A stretch of 64,000 nt of DNA, taken from Henricia sp. BOLD:AAB3569. Its lineage: Eukaryota; Echinodermata; Asteroidea; Spinulosida; Echinasteridae. The notes beneath the pieces were generated by a model, which had not been told where the DNA came from, made no database searches, and was given only the letters and a program-made list of their open reading frames with translations. Below, piece after piece: positions 13,398 to 24,631 of the stretch. The stretch is from the NCBI GenBank assembly GCA_037783545.1, contig JBBELK010000620.1:2604001-2668000 (forward strand), given 5' to 3'. Made by a program: the position numbers and the translations under genes. Within the stretch, counting starts at the first letter, position 1; the number at the start of each line of letters is the position of its first letter.

Positions 13398-13668
13398 TGT
13401 TGTTGTTGTTATTTATTTAATGGCATCTTCGGCAACTAAGGCCCTTTATGCCATCAACTATACGGTTTTATCTTTTACTATACTATATTATAAACTTGAG
13501 ATGACGAAGAAGGAGTTGCAGTTTTAGAAGTGGGAGGAAAACCCCCAGAGATATGCCCCAGGGGAAAACCCACGCGGTCAAGTAGGGACTGCAAACCCAA
13601 TCCACATACACGCCCCGGATTCGGGACGCCAGAGGTGAAAGGCGAGGAAAGAACCACTGCGCCAACCT
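13398..13668 (-). mobile_element. tRNA-derived SINE, family B, minus-strand copy
   Basis: On the minus strand the head is GGTTGGCGCAGTGGTTCTTT, then GGCGTCCCGAATCCGG (degraded B box), TGTGGATTGGGTTTGCAG, GTTTTCCTCCCAC, CTTCGTCATCTCAAG, and a 3' part with GTTGCCGAAGATGCCAT. The 3' tail is (AAC)n, seen as GTT repeats at 13399-13410. Related heads occur at 16237 and 47606; a related tail at 16950-17055. Confidence 0.8.
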
Positions 13669-14325
13669 GACTGCATTCTATGTGCGTCTGCCTATCCGCA
13701 AGAAGCTGGTATACAAAAAAATATGACGGGTAAAACCCCTCCTTGGTGGCAAAACCCCTCCCTGGAAAAATTCCTGGATCCGTCCCTGACTGGGGACCAT
13801 TACGACTTTTGCTGGTACCACAAACCTCAATTTTTGCCACAAAGCCATTATATCGATTGATACTTTTGTGATTAATTTGGCGTGGGGTATTTATTGCCTT
13901 ATAATGTATTTGAGTTCTATAATACATTCATAATTCAATTGGAGATGCATGTAGACTATTTGTTACAAAGCCAAAGCGTATTAGTCCTTTAGCCTTTGTA
14001 ATTTGGTCTTATACTTTCTTCGACATTCAACCCAATATATCTTCAATACATTGGTATTCTTTCCCAAAAGATAAGTGCCATATTTCAGCACTCTACAACG
14101 CAAATAACGCGTAATTTCACACATATTAACCTAATTAAACTCGGCTCAAAATAAAATGTCATCTAAAAATAAATAATTAAGCGGCTCGATGTCAGTCATG
14201 CGTTTAATTCCAGTGACCAGTGCACGCGGCTAATTCTCTCATATACCCCGTCGTCTTAATAATTAAAAGACTGACCGCTCCATGGAAAAGTTGCAATAAT
14301 ATGATCAACATGTAAATTAATATTA
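13669..14325. other. Anonymous DNA
   Basis: AT-rich with no partner repeats or recognisable features. The long frame 13478-13927 (minus) is mostly SINE plus this segment and is not a gene. Confidence 0.5.
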
Positions 14326-14904
14326 TTAAAGGACGTGTGAAATAGGGTTTTTATTACATAAAATAATAGTAGAGGATGTGTTTTACACATTTCGGTCAAT
14401 TTCAGAGAATTTGATTGTTCCGTTTTGGTGTAGGGCCTAATTGCAAGTTTTCTATTTTTATGTTAATGAGAATTTCCATATTCATGAGCAAAGCCGTGAT
14501 GTCATCTCAGGAAAAACAGAGGAATTCTCCATAGACTTGTGTACAAAAGTTAATGTCATTTTCAGTGGCTTCTTGATATCATGAACTATATAAGTTTACT
14601 GAGTTTGTTTAGTATGTCTTTTGCAATAATCCCAACAAGTTTGTTTGGGTCAAAAATGGATCAGTGGACTACTGCTACTGTTTGAAATGTAATGTTCTTT
14701 CTTTGTTTTTCAACTGTGGGTTCCCTCCATGACCAGCAACAAACAGCGCCCTCGCCTGACAAGACATTTTTGAAGTAGAGAAAATGTCACTTCTTTCTGA
14801 AATGAAAACAAATTTGAGTTTGCCCCTTTGTCTCCAACACTTTGATCTTTTGATTTCTGTATAAAAACAGCTGGGTGATAATTTTCACCTCACAAAACCT
14901 TTAA
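14326..14904. mobile_element. Possible TTAA-flanked element, family 6
   Basis: TTAA at 14326-14329 and 14901-14904. The right end, read inward, is AGGTTTTGTGAGGTGAAAA; the left is AGGACGTGTGAAATAGGG, only partly matching. The symmetry is weak, so this call rests mainly on the two TTAA-AGG ends and the element-like length of about 570 bp. Confidence 0.4.
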
Positions 14905-15484
14905 GTATAGGACTGTAGTTTGTTATGCTGGGACTGCCTATTTACATTTGTATTTATATGTAAAATGTAATGTATAGGTGTAGTTCATGATCCGATAATT
15001 TATTTATAGAATTTTGATGAATAGACCTATGTGAATCAAGTTAGATCCGAAGTGCAGCTCGCGGCGCTATGGAGCAATAGTTTCCGATTCAGATTTCTAA
15101 GACGGATTAAACGCCTTTTACTGCTCATGAATGATAAACTGTTAAAAGGGGCATTATTTCCACTCCGTGATTAGACGCACATGTTGATAAAACTGCCCTG
15201 TAAACATTTCAGCCACATAGGTGTAGTAATACTTCTGAAAACTTGAAAAACCCATGCATGATTTGTGTTGAGTTGAATGGTAAAAAAGTCTTTTGAATTT
15301 TTTTTTTTTAATTTAAGAAAACCACTTTTAGTTTTTAATTTCTTGCACAAAATACTATTTTGGACTGGAAAAAAAATCATGTGGTGTTTGGTATCATTGT
15401 TATTAACACTTTTAATAAGGTTTTTCTTGTCAACTCGTGGACAAAAATGGGGGTCACTGCAAATGATGTATACTCTACCTTTAA
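14905..15484. other. Anonymous DNA
   Basis: AT-rich sequence including a T-run at 15300-15310. No partner repeat and no supported gene. Confidence 0.45.
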
Positions 15485-15598
15485 TACGTGGTACAAGTTG
15501 GCCAAGGTACGAATTGACCAGGGTACGAGTTGGTGCAACATGATCGAGTGGAAGGTACGAGTTGACCAAGGTACGAGTTGTCAAATGTGACGAGTTGT
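15485..15598 (+). repeat. Degenerate tandem repeat of GGTACGAGTTG
   Basis: Five to six imperfect units around GACCAAGGTACGAGTTG, about 17 bp but irregularly spaced. They give rise to the repetitive open frames on both strands here, which I do not consider coding. Confidence 0.65.
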
Positions 15599-16236
15599 TC
15601 TGATTCCGATTAGGCCCTAAACAGTCCACTGGGTTTTTTTCGCATTAGTTCCAGGTTTGTTTAGTATGTAAAACGTATATCTGGGTGTGTGTGTGTGTTT
15701 GTCTAAACGATCCTGTATGCACAGTACACGTAGGCCTACGCTTCTGTTTCTCAAATAGATCTTAATGATTAAGTCCAGTATTTCATTTGGTGTAGCTGCT
15801 AAAAAGCTAGGTCAATGAATTCATTGGTTGTGTAATGAGTCAGTAGGCACATGATCTATTTGACTCGATTTCAATGACATCTTTATGCACACAAATGGAT
15901 TATGGCTCAAGATGTCTCAGTTTAGAGATTTCGCCCTTTCCTGCTCCCCCTCTCTAGTTAGTTTTCCAGTTTCTCTTTTGAATAAAATTTTAGCTCCCCA
16001 TTAGACGGCTGTGCTCTAGGGAACGTGTCTTTGTTACCGTCTGCACGAGTCTCCCCAAGTCTTTTGAATCTCATTATCCACCCAGAGGCAAGGCCCGTCT
16101 GACTTTGCTGCTTTTGTGGAAAGATTCGTAGAATCTAAAAGCGATCGCTGAAGTCTCCTTATTACTCCATGACTGTTTGTGTTGAATCATAAATGTCACA
16201 AATATGAGATGCTGGACTTTTACTTTTTGGCGGTTG
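15599..16236. other. Anonymous DNA
   Basis: Includes a short (GT)n at about 15684-15698. No gene or partner repeat seen. Confidence 0.45.
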
Positions 16237-16310
16237 GGTTGGCATAGAGGTTCTTTTCCAGCCTTACACCTCTGGCGTCCTAGGTTTGATTCCGGGGTGT
16301 GTACGAGCGT
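16237..16310 (+). mobile_element. SINE family B head, separated from its tail
   Basis: GGTTGGCATAGAGGTTCTTT, CACCTCTGGCGTCC and GGTTTGATTCCGGGG (B box) match the head of the family B SINE at 13398-13668. The expected body is missing downstream. A family B 3' part appears only at 16950, so about 640 bp of other sequence has either split this copy or lies between two fragments. Confidence 0.6.
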
Positions 16311-16568
16311 GTAGTACACTATACGATCCTGCACACAATAGAGGTCCGCATAAACCAGGTAGCACCGTAACTGTGTGGACTTGCACAGGTCCGCAGACGA
16401 GTTGTCTTAGCAAAAAAAGTATAAGGTGTGTAACGATGCCCTTAAACGATTTGTAAAGTTAGGGCGAAATCCTGCGTTTCGTTTTTGAGGGGAAAAACAA
16501 ATTTTGGCACAATTTTTTACAGTGCACGAGTACAAAAATAATTCCGCATAGTGTATGTGGGGGAGGTG

Positions 16569-16760
16569 GGTGCGTGTGTGTTTGCCGGCAATCGGGGACT
16601 TTTTATTGCTTGAACAAAAGACGGACAATAGGTCCCCGATTGAGCAACCGTCCCCGATTGCCAATCCCATGCAAATCCTATGGAGGCCTTCGCAAAAAAA
16701 CTATGTCCAAAAAAGAGAAGCAATAAAAAGTCCCCGATTGCCGGCAAACACTCACGCACC
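16569..16760. repeat. Hairpin element with 43-bp arms
   Basis: Arms 16569-16611 and 16718-16760 are reverse complements with one mismatch (core TTTGCCGGCAATCGGGGA). The core word CAATCGGGGAC/GTCCCCGATTG also occurs at about 16632, 16650 and 16774, so five copies in both orientations sit within 220 bp. It is probably a MITE or a rearranged foldback; the ends are not resolved. Confidence 0.7.
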
Positions 16761-16814
16761 TATCCGTGTTTCGGCAATCGGGGACGGTACCTATAAAGCT
16801 GCAATTTAAATGTG

Positions 16815-16895
16815 AATGGTTTGTGCCCTAACCTATTGGTTTGTGCCCTAACCTAATGGTTTCTAAACCATTATAGGTTAGGGCACAAACCATTT
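16815..16895. repeat. Small hairpin with a duplicated arm
   Basis: GGTTTGTGCCCTAACCTA is present twice in tandem (about 16818 and 16838), followed by its reverse complement at 16868-16891. The second copy and the inverted copy form a near-perfect stem around TTCTAAA. Confidence 0.75.
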
Positions 16896-16949
16896 AGGTT
16901 TAAATTTCATCTTTGTAGCTTTAGGTAAAGTTAAGTTCGGTGCCACTAA

Positions 16950-17055
16950 AACAATTCTTCGTCATCTCAAGTTGATAATAAAGTGAAGTTAAAGATAATG
17001 CCGTATGACATAAATGGCCTCAGTTGCCGAAGATGCCATAAAATTAATATTAATA
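16950..17055 (+). mobile_element. SINE family B 3' part
   Basis: CTTCGTCATCTCAAGTTGAT and CAGTTGCCGAAGATGCCAT match the 3' half of the minus-strand SINE at 13398-13668 and are followed by a TTAATA-rich tail. May be the other half of the head at 16237. Confidence 0.6.
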
Positions 17056-17524
17056 TTAACACAACATTTACTTCGGTTTGTATTTGCAATAATGGGTATA
17101 CGTGTATTTGTTTGATTAATTTCACCAAAAAAGGGATTCCTTTGCGTCGCATGTTTGGATGTTGGTTGCATGTTTGTGTTACTTTTAAGTCAGTTGCAGT
17201 AAGATTCCTTTTAGAAGTACCTTTAACAGATAATAGCTGAAGTTTAGCCAAAACTCCCCTTTGGAAATGACTTGGTATACCTAAAGATTTCTCCACGTGT
17301 GACAACGTTGCCAAAAGGCGTTAGCGTGTGATATTGCTTACTACTACCGCAGGAGCGACTGAAGTTTACGATGCTCTTACTTATATAGGAAAGGTTTATA
17401 GGATCTTCACATTTTGCACCTGGAAATGTCTCAACTATCAGGCAATAAAATGTCACGTTTGAGCCCCTCACAATGCGTTAAGGACGTAATTTATGAGATA
17501 TATACGGTGAAACCTCTATTGCTG

Positions 17525-18181
17525 TACAGGGTGTCCCAGAAAAAACGAAACCGAGATTTATCGATGTTTAATCATACTTTAATCTCAATCTTGAATAATA
17601 AATGACACATATTTGGAAAGCTGAGTTCCTCATCTTTCATTTGATACCACTCATATGATACATACTTCACGCATGAATGAATAAAGACAATATGAAGCAG
17701 GGCTACCAAAAAGTCGTTTGCACAACGAAACCTGAATTTCAAAGAAATAATCACATTTCTAAAAAGTTCATTTCCTGCCCTTTCGTATGATACCTCAGTC
17801 AGGAATAATGAGCCAGAGATGACAGAGATATCCTGCATTTAAATATGGATTGAATTTCCATGTTTTTTTTAAATCATTCGTTTTTTTCACACCTGACCGA
17901 TTTTTCGTATGAATGGATTCGGATATGGTAACGTGTGCATTAAAAACATGCGTGTTGAAACCCCTGAAATTCAGGTATCGTTGTGCAAACGACTTTTTGG
18001 TAGCCCTGCTTCATATTGTATTTATTCATTCATGCGTGAAGTATGTATCATATAAGTGGTATCAAATGAAAGATGAGGAACTAAGCTTTCCAAATATGTG
18101 TCATTTATTATTCAAGATTAAGATTAAAGTATGATTAAACATCGATAAATCTCGGTTTCGTTTTTTCTGGGACACTCTGTA
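17525..18181. mobile_element. Long-arm foldback with TA flanks (mariner-like ends)
   Basis: TA|CAGGGTGTCCCAGAAAAAA at the left and TTTTTTCTGGGACACTCTG|TA at the right. The arms (about 17527-17745 and 17965-18179) are near-complementary over some 215 bp, leaving a roughly 220-bp loop. CAGGGTGTCCCA ends and a TA target are typical of Tc1/mariner relatives. The arms create mirror-image open frames on opposite strands, which argues against coding. Confidence 0.88.
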
Positions 18182-18662
18182 TAGTGGCTTTAAATGTGTT
18201 AAAACGTACTTCGCCTCAAATTGAGCATGTCATCTTGGCGTCTTTGGGAATAGTGTTTTTATCACTTGATATGATTTGTAATCTGCAATTTCAATAAAAT
18301 TACGAAATTGCAAAGTGCTTTTTAAATTCTACCAGACTTCTTTTAAATCTCACTTTAGTGACAAACACTGAGTCGTCACAGTGGTTGAAATAACTCGAGT
18401 TAAACTGCCGCCGCCTACGGGGACATTAAGTTCTGACATTGAATCGATACGTTGTATTTGATTATCACTCCGGCCTCATCCCGTATCGTGTTTCTTTGGG
18501 TAAGATGTCTGCGAGGGCTTGGCACACAGGGGTTAAGTGACAGGAGACCATATGATGTGTTAGATTCGACAAGTTGTCGCAGTTCGGACGCCTCGCCGGT
18601 TGGATTGCGCCTGAGGATGAGTCTCATGTCGTCCGGCGATTTCTGACTGTGAGTTGAGGATC
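18182..18662. other. Anonymous DNA
   Basis: Short overlapping frames on both strands at 18415-18646 without recognisable motif. No partner repeat. Confidence 0.45.
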
Positions 18663-19134
18663 AAATTCACACTGAACCCTAAGGGTGGATTCACACTGAG
18701 ACTTTATAGGTGGATTCACACTGAGAGGGTGGATTCACATTGAGCCTTTATAGGGTGGATTCACATTGAGCCTTTATAGGTGGATTCACACTGAAACTTT
18801 ATAGGTGGATTTACAATGAGCCTTTATAGGTGGATTGACACTGAGCCTTTATATGGTGGATTCACACTGAGAAGGTGGATTCACATTGAGCCTTTATAGG
18901 GTGGATTCACACTGAGCCTTTAGGGTGGATTCACACTGATATTTTATAGGTGGATTCACACTGAGACTTTATATAGGTGGATTTACACTGAGACGTTATA
19001 GGTGGATTCACACTGAGCCTTTAGGGTGGATTCACACTGAGAAGGTGGATTCACATTGAACATTTATAGGGTGGATTCACACTGAGACTTTATAGGTGGA
19101 TTCACACTGATATTTTATAGGTGGATTCACACTC
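18663..19134 (+). repeat. Minisatellite of GGTGGATTCACACTGAGCC units
   Basis: Nineteen tandem units starting near 18685. Most are 24-26 bp (GTGGATTCACACTGAGCC plus TTTATAG); a few short units of about 19 bp (ending GAGAAG or GAGAG) recur at regular places. The last unit is the left end of the MITE at 19120-19370, and the same motif closes that MITE on the right. Confidence 0.93.
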
Positions 19135-19370
19135 AGCTTTTTCGCACGTAAATTTAACGCGAGTCGCTTTGAGAAAAAGCGATATTTAGGGCATTTGGAG
19201 TGAACTTGACGCACTGAAACCACAAAATCCCCAAAACACCCAAAACACTTTCCGCCCAAGTTGAATCCCTGGTTCGGTGAGTCGTTTCACTCCAAATTCC
19301 CTCTACATCGCTTTTTCGCAAAGGGACGCGCGTTAAATTTACGCACGAAAATGGCTGTGTGAATCCACCT
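19120..19370. mobile_element. MITE whose terminal motif seeded the minisatellite
   Basis: The left end GGTGGATTCACACTCAGC plus TTTTTCGCACGTAAATTTAA is inverted on the right as TTAAATTTACGCACGAAAA plus GTGTGAATCCACC. Arms are about 65 bp, including AAAAAGCGA/TCGCTTTTT. The unit of the adjacent array equals the outermost 18 bp of this element. Confidence 0.88.
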
Positions 19371-19942
19371 TACAAATTAATGTAACTCCGAAATCGCGAT
19401 GTGCCCAGAAAATAAAGTAGTGATGATCTGTGACGTTGCGTTCGTTGTCTTGTTCCTTAGTCAGAACCAATAAAAAGTGAGTCAAATGTTAGATCAAATT
19501 AAAAATTAGTTACACATTATTGTCGTATCAAACACATATGAACATGTACAGGAATCAAACGTGGTCTTCAACAATTGCGACCATACTGACTCTCAGGCTA
19601 ATAGGGTTATACAAGTTCGGACGCACTTTAAACATTCGCCCCTCATCAAGCGGCGAGGATGGGAGCGGGTCCCAATGCACCGTGACGTATCTAGGCCATT
19701 AATAGGCAAGAATCCCGCCTGACTTGTCGATAAATCCACTGGTCACATCACTTCGCAGACGGAATAAAATCATGCACTCCACACGAGATAATGTAAAGTG
19801 AACAGTGCTATGCAAATAGCGCTTAAAGGACAAGGTGCATCGTTAATTTAGATATAACTTTTTAGATTGTTGGAATGAGGGCATAATAATATAAAGAAGA
19901 ATGTTAGTAAACTATAGTTTGCAGAAATACAACGGGCCTGCT
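19371..19942. other. Anonymous DNA
   Basis: No partner repeat, no supported gene. The stretch from about 19827 to 19942 could be the outer margin of the inverted-repeat element that follows, but I cannot match it to the other side. Confidence 0.4.
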
Positions 19943-20771
19943 TACGTCTTCTTACACTCCTTTTTGCGCGGTTTGTCCGCACCCAACCACTGCTCAACTT
20001 CGCATGAAATCCTGCGAAGCGCTTCCGTGACGTCACCCAACACCAGGCCTAAATAACACTTGCCATGATTAGCTATAGGGGCGTTCGAGATGCTTACAAC
20101 GGGTAACACCAACTTACACCGGAGCGTTCTTTTAGCCATCACGTGCTACACGAGTCTGCCCCGGTGGCAGCCACCACTACCCGAGCTCGCGGCTGGGTCT
20201 CTGGTGTAATGACGTCACCTATAGTAACCGCGAGTTGTAAAACATGGCAGACAGTTTGGAATCGCGACGTGATTACGAAGAAAAACACATATTTATGACA
20301 CAAAATAGGAGGGAATAGGGCTGTAAATACGTTTTGCTGAATCAGTAGATGTCTGTGGGCATTGACAAAGTTTATTGCGGTACTTTAGGGCAACTGTTTT
20401 TGCGTAGCGCCGGCTTCATTTTTCATCGCGAGTCAAACGATAACAGCGTTTATAAAGCTCCACCCGGCAACAACCTTTGACATGTGTTCCCAGAAACCCC
20501 GTGTCGTTCGTTTTGCATCTTCTGGAGGCTTCCCCGGGTGTAAACCCCGTGTTACCTGGTGTAAGCATCTCGAACGCCCCTTATAGTAAATATGTCAGGT
20601 GACACGTTTACTGTGTCAGGTGACAGACTCTGGCCAATCACAGCAAGTGTTATTTAGGCCTAGTGTTGGGTGACGTCACGCACGCGCTTCGCAGGATTTC
20701 ATGCGAAGTTGAGCAGTGGTTGGGTGCGGACAAACCGCGCAAAACCACTGCAAAAGGAGTGTAACGTCTTA
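19943..20771. mobile_element. Inverted-repeat element carrying a nested element
   Basis: Left arm about 19943-20063 and right arm about 20650-20771 are reverse complements (for example GCACCCAACCACTGCTCAAC, GACGTCACCCAACAC and CCTAAATAACACTTGC). Between the arms sits the element at 20078-20580. The right arm also holds a short direct repeat, GTGTCAGGTGACA. Confidence 0.8.
20078..20580 (+). mobile_element. Nested TIR element with a short ATG-initiated frame
   Basis: Ends GGGGCGTTCGAGATGCTTAC and its exact reverse complement (20 bp), with TATA-like flanks (CTATA left, TTATA right). Inside is an ATG frame of 24 codons, 20244-20318, just downstream of a CRE (TGACGTCA) and TATAGTAACC. It is too short to identify; perhaps the start of a lost transposase gene. 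Confidence 0.78.
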
Positions 20772-21381
20772 CAAGTCCATACGTAAACTTAAACTGGAAG
20801 CACTCTACCAGTATAGTCATTGGTTGTTGTCGACTGTCAATATTTTCACCTATACATTTTGCAGGTGGAGTTTTGTTCTGAAATTGGCAAACCACCGTCA
20901 TATCACCATGGTGAAAATATGCTTGGCAATGACCTTGCGTGTTGTCTTCGCCTATAGTAGAACGTCTGATATGATATTTGCCATTACACGAGAAGTGTTA
21001 TTATTGTTCACTATGGCGATTTGGTTATGGATTTTTTTTGTAGATTTCTGCGTCACTTGTTTGCCGTCATCACGACTTAATTAGCTGCCGTGGCTATTGA
21101 CTGGAGGTGTGCATAATTCCTCTCGTGTTATATGATGTGAAGGTTGCTCGTAACATGGTGAAATGACATGAGAACTGTCACTGGTATTAAAGTATCATCT
21201 TGGCACATTTTGCGGGGTTATGTTTGGTTTCGATAAATGCTTGAGGGAAGAACTGTCTTTTTAAAGATTTCTAGTTTGTAATGTAATGTAGGCGACGTCC
21301 ACTCATCACGACCTATGTAAATTGTTTAGATAAAATAGGAATAAAACGTAATTTACAAGTCAACATTTCAGGTTTTGTAAC
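20772..21381. other. Anonymous DNA
   Basis: The 122-codon plus-strand frame 20716-21084 starts inside the right arm of the preceding element and has no recognisable domain; I do not call it a gene. Confidence 0.45.
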
Positions 21382-21873
21382 TTAAAGGCAGTATACATCA
21401 TTGGTAATCTCGAAAATCAGAAATGTTCACAGATTTACGCCTAACTTACACAATATAAACATGATGACCGTAGAAAACTTCCCCTGAAATGGTTTCGTCT
21501 GAAGTGCCGTCTTTCAGAAATGAGTAAAACAATTAGTTTTCGTCTCATGAGACGAAAATTCAATTCGCCCCAAAACCATTTCGCCCAAGTTCCATTTCGC
21601 CCCAAACCACTTCGCCCGAGTGCTATTTCGCCCCAAATTACTTCGTCCAAACACTACATCGCCCAAATGCCACTTCGACCTAAAACCACTTCGTTCACAG
21701 GCCGTGGTTCAGGGCGAAATGGTTCAGGGGAGGAATGACTGCAAACCCTTTTTTTTTTTACTGTTTTCTCAAAAGTTAGACGAAGTACGGAGCTGGTTTT
21801 TGCTCAGATCTTCAACCACACAGGGGGATAAAACTATTTGTAACAGTTTACCAATCATGTATACTATCTTTAA
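21382..21873 (+). mobile_element. TTAA family 2 element with TTCGCCC array, copy a
   Basis: TTAA at 21382-21385 and 21870-21873; ends AGGCAGTATACAT and ATGTATACTATCT. The interior has a 22-bp palindrome at 21537-21558 (core TTCGTCTCATGAGACGAA), then an array of about 17-18-bp words alternating TTCGCCC- and TTCGTCC-type motifs with CCAAAACCA. It then has an inverted run of the same motif (GGGCGAAATGG). Five full copies are in the window. No transposase. A TTAA target is typical of piggyBac. Confidence 0.9.
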
Positions 21874-22688
21874 AGTGAAAGCTGTGATGGAATCTTTTGA
21901 AAAATATGTCCAAGCAGATAACACAAATAGGTGTCGGTATGCTTACCAGGCAGTATTATAATTTTAACTCATTTACTTCAAATAAATAAATGAATAAATA
22001 CATTCTGATGATAAACAAATAAATTCTCTTAGTATGTAAAAACTTCAACCGTCGAAAATCTTACCAAATTGACGAAGATCGTTACCCAAGTTTGTAGCCA
22101 TCTCTATCTGCTAAAGAAACTAATAGATAACAAATAACGAACTGTCAGTTGGAAAGAGACCCGGTTACCTAACATGAATCTGGAGAAACTGGGAATGGAA
22201 AGCTGCATGCAAATCAATTGGTTTGCTGCCGCAAGGAGTACGCCACAACATGCAGGTGGTGCCAGTTGACATGCATGACATTAAGATTATCACGTCTTGT
22301 GCAATGTGTTGGAATGATGTGTCGAGTGGCAAGATTGTGAAGCTTGTTGTTTACTCATGGAAACTGTCTTGGAAAGGAAGATGAGCTTTACATCAGTGGC
22401 ATTAAGACACTGCTATAGATATATAAGGAGCAAAGAGGTATCGTGGTGGCATTAAAGGTGAGTACGCCCAAGATTGAAGCAATAATGCATGGAATACATG
22501 AAAAGATGTATTCAAAGTATATTAAGATGATTCATACTAACATTCCTTTAAAATGTCTCATTTGACTGTTAACTACGCGATGAAGGTACGCTCTGGAATT
22601 TTGGGCGTATCTACGTTCCATTAACTCCTTGTTAGTCTTACTTCAGTCGCACATTCGCCCGATTTTCACCTGTCTGGTATGCTCCCAA
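21874..22688. other. Anonymous DNA
   Basis: AT-rich with AAATAAATGAATAAAT-type simple sequence near 21980-22000. No supported gene or partner repeat. Confidence 0.45.
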
Positions 22689-23423
22689 TAGACTATGTAA
22701 GTCTCGCGGCAAAGGTCAAATCTGAGCTTCCGGGCACATCACGACTAAAACGCCTATTCCTATAACACGGGCGAGATTTTGTTTTTTGTATATCAATTTT
22801 TCTGTCCAATCTTAAGTATACAACCGACCCGAAAGTGATTCGGGTAACTAAAATGTTTTTTTACAATATATAATACATGCATAATTGACTCTAAAAACGA
22901 TAAAAATTTATTAAAATTTCGTGACCTGAATAAATTTCTCTGCTAGCATATTCTTCATCCAATTTGGAATGGATGACCCAAGTGTGGATTCATGTGAAAA
23001 TGAAGGCTTCGAACTTAGGCACTCTAAAAAAAAGTCTGCAAGCTCTACTTTGGTAGATGGCGTTTCGCCTATCGCTAGCGAGGTCTGTTTGTGCACTGTA
23101 GGCCTACGTACGTCGGCTGCTGTGCGTGTTGCATATCTTTTGCTGCATGTAGTTTACGATCTTCAAAGATTGACTTGTTGGCTCAGAAAAGATCGTGAAT
23201 TTTTACATTTCGATTGCTAATTTTTGATTATATACCCCACTTCATCAATTGGAATGCAAGATTTTATTTAGAGATACGCGTTTTGGGCCGTCTGAGTTTA
23301 CAAAAACCTGCGTAAACAAAATAATCCAAGAATTTCGCTCGCGACGTGCGTTGAAGAGATAGGGTCTTGTGCCCGGAAATAACGGTGGTCTCGCACGTTC
23401 GCGAGGTCAACTTACATAGTCTA
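22689..23423. mobile_element. TA-flanked ~735-bp TIR element, copy 1
   Basis: Ends TA|GACTATGTAAGT and ACTTACATAGTC|TA. Each end then carries a diverged inner region with CTTCCGGGCAC (left) and GTGCCCGGAAAT (right). The second copy is at 41940-42691. An open frame on the minus strand (22911-23096, 61 codons) is disrupted by compensating indels in copy 2, so I cannot claim a gene. The TA target suggests Tc1/mariner relatives. Confidence 0.85.
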
Positions 23424-24093
23424 TTGTTGGGACTTGCGCGACCTGTTTCTGCGTAGACGTTTATGCAGTGGATCAAGTCCATACGGGTGCAAGTCTTTGG
23501 CGCAAGGCCACGTTCTGGTCGATAACATTTGGAGCTGCAACTGCGCATACTGGGCCCCTCTGAAGTTATACCTCAGGTTTCCTGTTTATAACATTTCTAT
23601 TTGTATATTCTATATCAATGTTCTAGTACAAAACATTAAGCAATGTTTAGGAGAGGATACATTTAACTGGTGGCAGATTAATAAATTAAATATCTTCCCC
23701 GATCACTTACGGCTCTGCTTTCGGTAGATTTCTCTCCCTTTGGTCCTTTTACTCAATAATTTATATTTTGTTGTAAGACCTCTTCTAAATTAGTTATATC
23801 GACAACGGATAACAGTATACGTCGAGGTATAGCGTGTCAAATACCCAGGAGCCGCTAACACATGTAGTACAACGTATACTAAATCTGGCAAGTACTAGAC
23901 ACTGAAGTAGACCTATATATTCTTTCACAACCGTAGAATGTCAGTTAATTATTAGTATATAGAGAGGGAAAATGTGCGAAACTCGTGCCAAATGTGCAAC
24001 TGAATCCGTGTGATATTAATACTGCATGGGGACAAAAAATACCTTAATTATTGACATTTTGCCAACGGTAAAATAATGTCATTTTTGTTTCTT
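23424..24093. other. Anonymous DNA
   Basis: No supported feature. The frame 23434-23727 starts in the right end of the preceding element. Confidence 0.45.
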
Positions 24094-24191
24094 CAAAGGC
24101 CACTGTATCATTTGCAATGATCCAACACTTTACTTCATATGTTTACAAGAAAAACCTTACAGTGTTCATAGCAATGTAAACCAAACATGAT
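24094..24191 (+). repeat. Short dispersed repeat, copy 2
   Basis: Partner of 4279-4372, sharing ACTGTATCATTTGCAATGA-like sequence, AAAACCTTAC and ATAGCAATG in order. Diverged; ends not defined. Confidence 0.35.
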
Positions 24192-24246
24192 TAATTTTTT
24201 CCTGTCAAAAATGGCTCCTTAATGTAACAATTGATAGTGTTTTTTT

Positions 24247-24631
24247 TAAAGGCAGTATACACGATTGGTATCTCGAAAATCAAACATTTTCACAGATAGG
24301 CCTATACGCCTTACTTACACAATATAAACATGATGACCGTATATAGAAAACTTCCCCTGAAATGGTTTTGTCTGAAGTGCTATAGTCTTTGAGAAATGAG
24401 TAAAACAATTAGCCCCAAAACCACTTCGTGCACAGGCCGTGGTTCAGGGCGAAATGATTCAGGGCGAAGTGGTTTCGGGGCGAAATGACTGCAAACCCTT
24501 GTTTGACTGTTTTCTCAAAAGTTAGACGGAGCTGGTTTTTGCTCAGGTTGGTTTTAATCATGCATATCTTCAATAACATAGGGGGATAAAACTATTTGTA
24601 ACAGTTTACCAATCATGTATATTGTCTTTAA
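24247..24631 (+). mobile_element. TTAA family 2 element, copy b (array deleted)
   Basis: TTAA at 24247-24250 and 24628-24631, with the same ends as copy a. It jumps from ACAATTAG straight to CCCCAAAACCACTTCG, so the palindrome and the left half of the TTCGCCC array present in the other copies are missing. The rest is collinear. Confidence 0.88.

Noticed and set aside
15171..15629. 152-codon minus-strand frame
   Set aside because: Passes through a tandem repeat and a poly-T tract (poly-Lys); no domain.
17572..18134. Two near-identical peptides on opposite strands (17572-17838 minus, 17913-18134 plus)
   Set aside because: They are the same sequence read from the two arms of the foldback 17525-18181, so symmetry rather than coding explains them.
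20716..21084. 122-codon plus-strand frame with hydrophobic C-terminus
   Set aside because: Begins in the arm of an inverted-repeat element, and the hydrophobic part is AT-rich anonymous DNA; no splice or promoter support.
21520..21738. Family of similar peptides at 21520, 35974, 59853 and 63465
   Set aside because: All are translations of the TTCGCCC array in the TTAA family 2 elements; indels differ between copies, and reading occurs on both strands.
22911..23096. 61-codon minus frame shared by the two TA-flanked elements
   Set aside because: Copy 2 has one-base gain and loss around the homopolymers, so the peptide is not preserved; no known domain.
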